DNA of 64,000 bases from Thiofilum sp. (GTDB taxonomy: Bacteria > Pseudomonadota > Gammaproteobacteria > Thiotrichales > Thiotrichaceae): positions 62,001 through 126,000 of the forward strand of contig NZ_JADJTF010000001.1 of the NCBI RefSeq assembly GCF_016711335.1, in the 5' to 3' direction. The position numbers were made by a program, and so were the translations under genes. Position 1 is the stretch's first letter. Each line of letters starts with the position of its first letter. Below the pieces are notes generated by a model. It ran no database searches and was not told where the DNA came from. It saw only the letters and a list, made by a program, of their open reading frames with translations. Positions 60,331 through 64,000 of this stretch are shown one piece after another.

Positions 60331-61035
60331 CTAGGGTTTTAATGCAGTGCGCTCTAGGGTTGTTAATGCCACTTTGTTACGTAAATAGACTGGCTCGGCT
60401 AATGCGGGATCTATCATTTGACCTTGTTGATAGGCATAAACGGCTAGTTGTGCCATATAAGTCGCATTAGGCAAGTAATCGGTTGCTGTAGCCGTTAAAT
60501 AATCCGCAAAACGTTGTTTCAAAGCTGTTTCATAATGGAGCCAACCATCCCCTACCCCTACCCACTGCTTAGCTAAACTTGCAGGTAATGGGGCATGGTC
60601 AGGCGCTATCACACATTCAGCCGCCAGCGGCTGCATTCTAGCGTCAATAACACCATAACTCCCCCAATATACTTCACCCATACGGGCATCCAAAGCTACT
60701 AATACCTGCTCAGCTTGTTGCTCCTGATAAGCTTGCTGAGCCATCGCCGCTAGAGTCGATACCGGAATAAGACGTTTATCTGCGGCTAAAGCTAAGCCTT
60801 GAGCCACACCGGCTGCAATTCTAACGCCTGTAAAAGCACCCGGGCCACGACCAAACGCTATCGCATCCAGTTCTGCTAATATTAAACCTGCCTCCAAGAG
60901 TACTTGCTCAATCATAGGCAAAATCAATTGGGTATGGGTTTTAGGGGTTAACTCAAAGCGACTAAAGCAACCATTAGGCGTCCAAATGGCAACCGAACAG
61001 GCATCACTGGAGGTATCAAGGGCTAATAATTTCAT
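60331..61035 (-). CDS. tsaB: tRNA threonylcarbamoyladenosine biosynthesis protein TsaB
   Basis: Partner of TsaD in t6A synthesis on ANN-decoding tRNAs. The 234-residue ASKHA-fold protein opens MKLLALDTSSDACSVAIW and has AIAFGRGPGAFTGVRIAAGV. The C-terminal PVYLRNKVA matches the family. It overlaps yoaA by 4 bases, as in E. coli where tsaB follows yoaA. Confidence 0.97.
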   Translation of the reverse strand: MKLLALDTSSDACSVAIWTPNGCFSRFELTPKTHTQLILPMIEQVLLEAGLILAELDAIAFGRGPGAFTGVRIAAGVAQGLALAADKRLIPVSTLAAMAQQAYQEQQAEQVLVALDARMGEVYWGSYGVIDARMQPLAAECVIAPDHAPLPASLAKQWVGVGDGWLHYETALKQRFADYLTATATDYLPNATYMAQLAVYAYQQGQMIDPALAEPVYLRNKVALTTLERTALKP

Positions 61036-62987
61036 GATTGGGCAAAAAAGCGCTGTACCACCTCAAGTTTTTGAGTCCGTGGCATACGCGGTAAACTATC
61101 TAAAAATACTTGACCATAACGACGAGTACGCAGCCGTGTATCACACAGCATTAATACCCCACGATCCTGTTGATCTCGAATCAAACGTCCTACTCCTTGT
61201 TTTAAAGCAATCACGGCTTGAGGTAATTGATACTCTTCAAACGGACTACCGCCTGCTTGTCGAATAGCATTCATACGCGCCTCTAATACCGGATCACTGG
61301 GAGACGCAAAGGGTAATTTGTCAATAATGACACAACTGAGCGCCTCGCCTCTAATATCGACACCTTCCCAAAAAGAAGCCGTCCCTAATAACACGGCATT
61401 ACCTAACTCACGAAATTTTTCAATCAAATCACGCTGTGAGGTTTGACCTTGAATCAAGATGGGAAACTCCAATTCATCTTGGAGACGTTCAGCCGCTTCA
61501 TTTAAAGCACGATAGCTAGTAAATAGCATAAAAGTGCGCCCCCCACAGGCATTAATGACTGGAATAGCGGCCTCTAACATTAAATCAGTGAAGTCGGAGT
61601 CTTGTGGTTCTGGTAAACCCGCAGGCAAATACAGCAAGGAGTTATTCCAATAATCAAAGGGACTATCTAATTGCAGCGTACTCACCTCATCCTTCAATCC
61701 CATGCGCTGGCTGAAATGCTCAAAACCACCGCCTACAGATAAAGTGGCAGAAGTCATCACCCAAGTACAAGGCAATTCTTGCATCACTTGTTGTAAAGGA
61801 GTCGCTACATTTAAAGGGGTGATAGTCAAACTAAAACCACGAGTAAAGGTTTCATACCATTGCACACTATTGTCTTGCTCGGTTTGTAATAGGTTTAAGG
61901 TGGCTTGAAACTCATTGAGGCGCTCTAAACTCATTGCTAGCTCTTTGCTACGCTCCGCCGCTGTCCCTAGCTCTTCTTGTAAAGTGGCAATCGTCGTTTG
62001 CAGCCCTACCATATGCTGAGCAATGATAGGCTCATCTCGCAGCTTAGACCACGGTGCACGTTGTCCGGGGGTATCCATCGCTAGGCGTAAATCTTGAACT
62101 TGTTTTTCTAGGGCTTGTAGCTCATTACGCACTTTGACTAAATCAGCAGCATTCAATAGAACTTCGGTACGTGTATCTCGAATCCAATCCAGTAACTGAC
62201 GACTACTAAAACTCGCACTAAAAAACTCAGACGCTATATCCGGTAATTGATGTGCCTCATCTAAAACTACAACATCCGCTTGCGGCAATAACTCACCAAA
62301 ACCTTTATCTTTTAAAGCGAGATCAGCAAAAAACAAATGGTGATTCACCACCACTACATCAGCCTCTTGTGCAGTACGCCGCGCGGCTACCACATGGCAC
62401 TCTTCGTAATACTCGCAGTCTGAGCCTAAGCAACTATCAATAGTGGAAGTGACGCGCCCCCAAATTTCAGCATCTCGCGGCACGGTCGTTAGTTCAGCAA
62501 TATCACCCGCTTTAGTCAGACTCGACCAACTTTTAACCCGCTTTAAATGCCCTACCGAGCGCGGATCATTAAATAAAGCCTCGCGTTCGGTTAAATCTAA
62601 ACGGTGTAAACATAAATAATTAGAACGCCCCTTTAATAGCGCTGTCTTTAATCCATTATTGAGTAACTTGCATACTAGGGGTAGATCTTTAAAGTAAAGC
62701 TGATCTTGTAAGGTTTTACTACCTGTAGAAATGATGACACGCTGCCCTGACGCTAGAGCGGGCAATAGGTAAGCAAAGGTTTTGCCTACCCCCGTACCCG
62801 CCTCAATCACCGCAGTACGGGTGGTTTGAATGGCTTCTTGAATGGCTAAAGCCATAGTCTTTTGCTGGGGGCGCACTTGAAAGCCAGCAATGGCCTTAGC
62901 CAACGCGCCCTCCTCAGTCAGCCACTGCTCTAAATCCACCGCCATGGCTTTTTCAGAGGCTTTAGACTTAGCGTTTGCAGCACTCAC
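61032..62987 (-). CDS. yoaA: ATP-dependent DNA helicase of the DinG/YoaA (XPD-like) family
   Basis: A 651-residue superfamily 2 Fe-S helicase. Walker A is VIEAGTGVGKTFAYLLPAL, the DEAH box is VVVLDEAHQLPD, and four Cys of the Fe-S domain lie in DSCLGSDCEYYEECH plus the preceding region. Late motifs include LGTASFWEGVDIRG and QGVGRLIRDQQDRGVLMLCD. YoaA in E. coli assists replication-fork repair. It sits between a TPR lipoprotein and tsaB with short overlaps. Confidence 0.95.
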   Translation of the reverse strand: MSAANAKSKASEKAMAVDLEQWLTEEGALAKAIAGFQVRPQQKTMALAIQEAIQTTRTAVIEAGTGVGKTFAYLLPALASGQRVIISTGSKTLQDQLYFKDLPLVCKLLNNGLKTALLKGRSNYLCLHRLDLTEREALFNDPRSVGHLKRVKSWSSLTKAGDIAELTTVPRDAEIWGRVTSTIDSCLGSDCEYYEECHVVAARRTAQEADVVVVNHHLFFADLALKDKGFGELLPQADVVVLDEAHQLPDIASEFFSASFSSRQLLDWIRDTRTEVLLNAADLVKVRNELQALEKQVQDLRLAMDTPGQRAPWSKLRDEPIIAQHMVGLQTTIATLQEELGTAAERSKELAMSLERLNEFQATLNLLQTEQDNSVQWYETFTRGFSLTITPLNVATPLQQVMQELPCTWVMTSATLSVGGGFEHFSQRMGLKDEVSTLQLDSPFDYWNNSLLYLPAGLPEPQDSDFTDLMLEAAIPVINACGGRTFMLFTSYRALNEAAERLQDELEFPILIQGQTSQRDLIEKFRELGNAVLLGTASFWEGVDIRGEALSCVIIDKLPFASPSDPVLEARMNAIRQAGGSPFEEYQLPQAVIALKQGVGRLIRDQQDRGVLMLCDTRLRTRRYGQVFLDSLPRMPRTQKLEVVQRFFAQS

Positions 62988-63868
62988 AGGTATGACATAG
63001 CCTCAGCTAAACCGGCTTGATTGCCTGTAGCACGATAAATACCAGCAATAAACGACCATGCTTGACGCTCTAAGCCCTGATCATCGGGTTGTACTTGAGC
63101 AGCTTTTTTCGCCATAGCCACTGCCTGAGCATTATCGCCCTGTTGCTTTCTAAACTGTGCCAACTGCATCCATAGATTAGGATTATTCGGTTCAATACGT
63201 AGTGCACGCTCTATCAACTCGCCGGCTCGCCCTAGATTATTACGGCTTGCTTCATTACGCGCCGACTCTAATAAGCTCGCAGCGGCGGGGGATAAAGGAT
63301 AGTTACGCGGTGCAACTACTGGACGTGCTGGAACAGGGGTATCGGTACGCGTGGTTCGCTCGGTTGTTAAAGACGGAGTAGTCGTTAAGGGGCGATTACT
63401 CGGTACTGGAGTAGGACGAATAGAGCTAGGTGCTGGAGCGGTCGGGCGCTTCAGATCTAAAGTCTCCACTTGCACACTACCCAAGTCTTGTAAAGGGCGG
63501 GTACTCGATTCGGCAATAATGGTATTGACCACAGGCGGCTTTTTGACCGGTTTAGGCGCTACTGCAACGGGTGCTGGACGTGGTGTGGGTACGACCGGGG
63601 CAGGTGGAGCTATCGGTGCAGGCATAGGATTAAGGGGTTGATAATTATCCGGTACTGGCGTTTCGGTATAATACTCACCCGTTGCCTCATCATAATAGAG
63701 CTGATCATTAGGTTCTACGTAATTATTATTGGGTTCAGGGTAAGCCTCTAGCGCCACTGCATCCGTTGCCACGGGAGTCATAGGTACAGGTGCACAAGCC
63801 TGTAAGCCTAAAGCGAGAGCAATAATAGCGCCTAACTGCCAATGATCCTTTAGTTGTAACGAGTTCAT
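62984..63868 (-). CDS. Lipoprotein with proline-rich region and TPR domain
   Basis: A 294-residue protein with a lipoprotein signal (LGAIIALALGLQAC). Residues about 60-190 are rich in Pro, Thr and Ala and likely disordered. The last 100 residues form TPR helices (NEASRNNLGRAGELIERALRIEPNNPNLWMQLAQFRKQQGD). Tetratricopeptide lipoproteins often act in cell-wall complexes. It overlaps yoaA by 4 bases. Confidence 0.88.
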   Translation of the reverse strand: MNSLQLKDHWQLGAIIALALGLQACAPVPMTPVATDAVALEAYPEPNNNYVEPNDQLYYDEATGEYYTETPVPDNYQPLNPMPAPIAPPAPVVPTPRPAPVAVAPKPVKKPPVVNTIIAESSTRPLQDLGSVQVETLDLKRPTAPAPSSIRPTPVPSNRPLTTTPSLTTERTTRTDTPVPARPVVAPRNYPLSPAAASLLESARNEASRNNLGRAGELIERALRIEPNNPNLWMQLAQFRKQQGDNAQAVAMAKKAAQVQPDDQGLERQAWSFIAGIYRATGNQAGLAEAMSYL

Positions 63869-63876
63869 AGTGATCC

Positions 63877-64000
63877 TTATTGCATTAACTCATCTACCCA
63901 TCCACTTTCATTAGTAGGAGTAGGACGACGAGGTTGAGGTTGGGGTTGTTGTGGGGCTGGTCGGGGTTGTTGCGCTGGTGGGCGAGCCACTGGAGGTTGT
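63877..64000 (-). CDS. C-terminal end of a Pro/Gln-rich protein (partial)
   Basis: The last 40 codons of a gene that continues past the window. The peptide is rich in Pro, Gln and Arg (ARPPAQQPRPAPQQP) and ends TNESGWVDELMQ. The stop lies 8 bases before the start of the TPR lipoprotein, so the two are probably in one transcript. The family cannot be named from this tail. Confidence 0.65.
   Translation of the reverse strand, partial: QPPVARPPAQQPRPAPQQPQPQPRRPTPTNESGWVDELMQ

Noticed and set aside
1..64000. CRISPR arrays, rRNA, insertion sequences, prophage
   Set aside because: No regularly spaced repeats of 25-40 bases beyond two copies, no rRNA-like stretches, and no transposase or phage structural genes were seen.

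Overview
The window is chromosomal DNA of a moderately AT-rich gammaproteobacterium. Several gene orders are typical of that class: leuC-leuD-leuB-(usg-like)-fimV-truA, bamD/rluD-pgeF, exbB-exbD-msbA-lpxK-trm112-kdsB, tsaB-yoaA, xerD-dsbC and gcvT-gcvH-gcvP. A diheme cytochrome c, a phasin-like protein, isocitrate lyase with malate:quinone oxidoreductase, and short GC-rich dispersed repeats would fit a filamentous sulfur bacterium of the Thiotrichales (Thiothrix/Thiofilum-like). That taxonomic guess is inference from gene content only. No rRNA, tRNA, CRISPR array, insertion sequence or prophage was recognised.

Layout. 0-11.5 kb: the tail of a YqeY-like protein, hemE, then on the minus strand leuCDB, an Asd/Usg-like protein, fimV and truA, with a divergent LysR regulator at leuC. 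11.6-13.7 kb: an accessory pair in which a LuxI/FeeM-like acyl-transferase is fused to a SAM methyltransferase and faces a LuxR-type regulator, overlapping it tail to tail. This is the best candidate for an undescribed system. 14.1-17.3 kb: a single large NACHT NTPase with a repeat-like C-terminus, a possible NLR-like defence gene. 17.4-23.9 kb: a diheme cytochrome, bamD, rluD, an Rpn-like nuclease-family gene, pgeF, and small housekeeping or accessory genes. 23.9-26.1 kb: a small accessory block (xisH-xisI, a PIN-type toxin with its partner, an EEP nuclease). 26.2-31 kb: the glycine cleavage operon behind a tandem glycine riboswitch and terminator. 31-37 kb: dsbC, xerD, a Rieske protein, mtnA, an MTA/SAH deaminase-like gene, ubiG and a lipoprotein. 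37.2-39.7 kb: three secreted DUF4360-like paralogues and a HEAT-repeat gene. 39.8-50.5 kb: katG, trpB2, small conserved genes, a PAP2 phosphatase, a DUF3828-like gene flanked by direct repeats, DAHP synthase, a DUF3579-like gene and rraA. 50.6-53.8 kb: aceA and mqo, sharing a GTCGACAAT motif upstream. 54-64 kb: the lipid A/KDO cluster, a lytic transglycosylase, tsaB, yoaA and two proline-rich envelope proteins.

Two themes stand out. First, a GC-rich palindromic repeat family has entered non-neutral places: it lies in the variable arm of the second glycine aptamer, in frame inside gcvP, and as an inverted pair just upstream of rraA, where it creates a false upstream start. Second, accessory genes (the quorum-sensing-like pair, NACHT, XisHI, PIN toxin, Rpn-like) sit singly or in pairs between conserved housekeeping blocks rather than in one large island. 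Start codons were re-chosen from ribosome binding sites and family length for fimV, leuC, the acyltransferase-methyltransferase, bamD, rluD, the PIN toxin, gcvT, the HEAT protein, the DUF3828-like protein, rraA and mqo.
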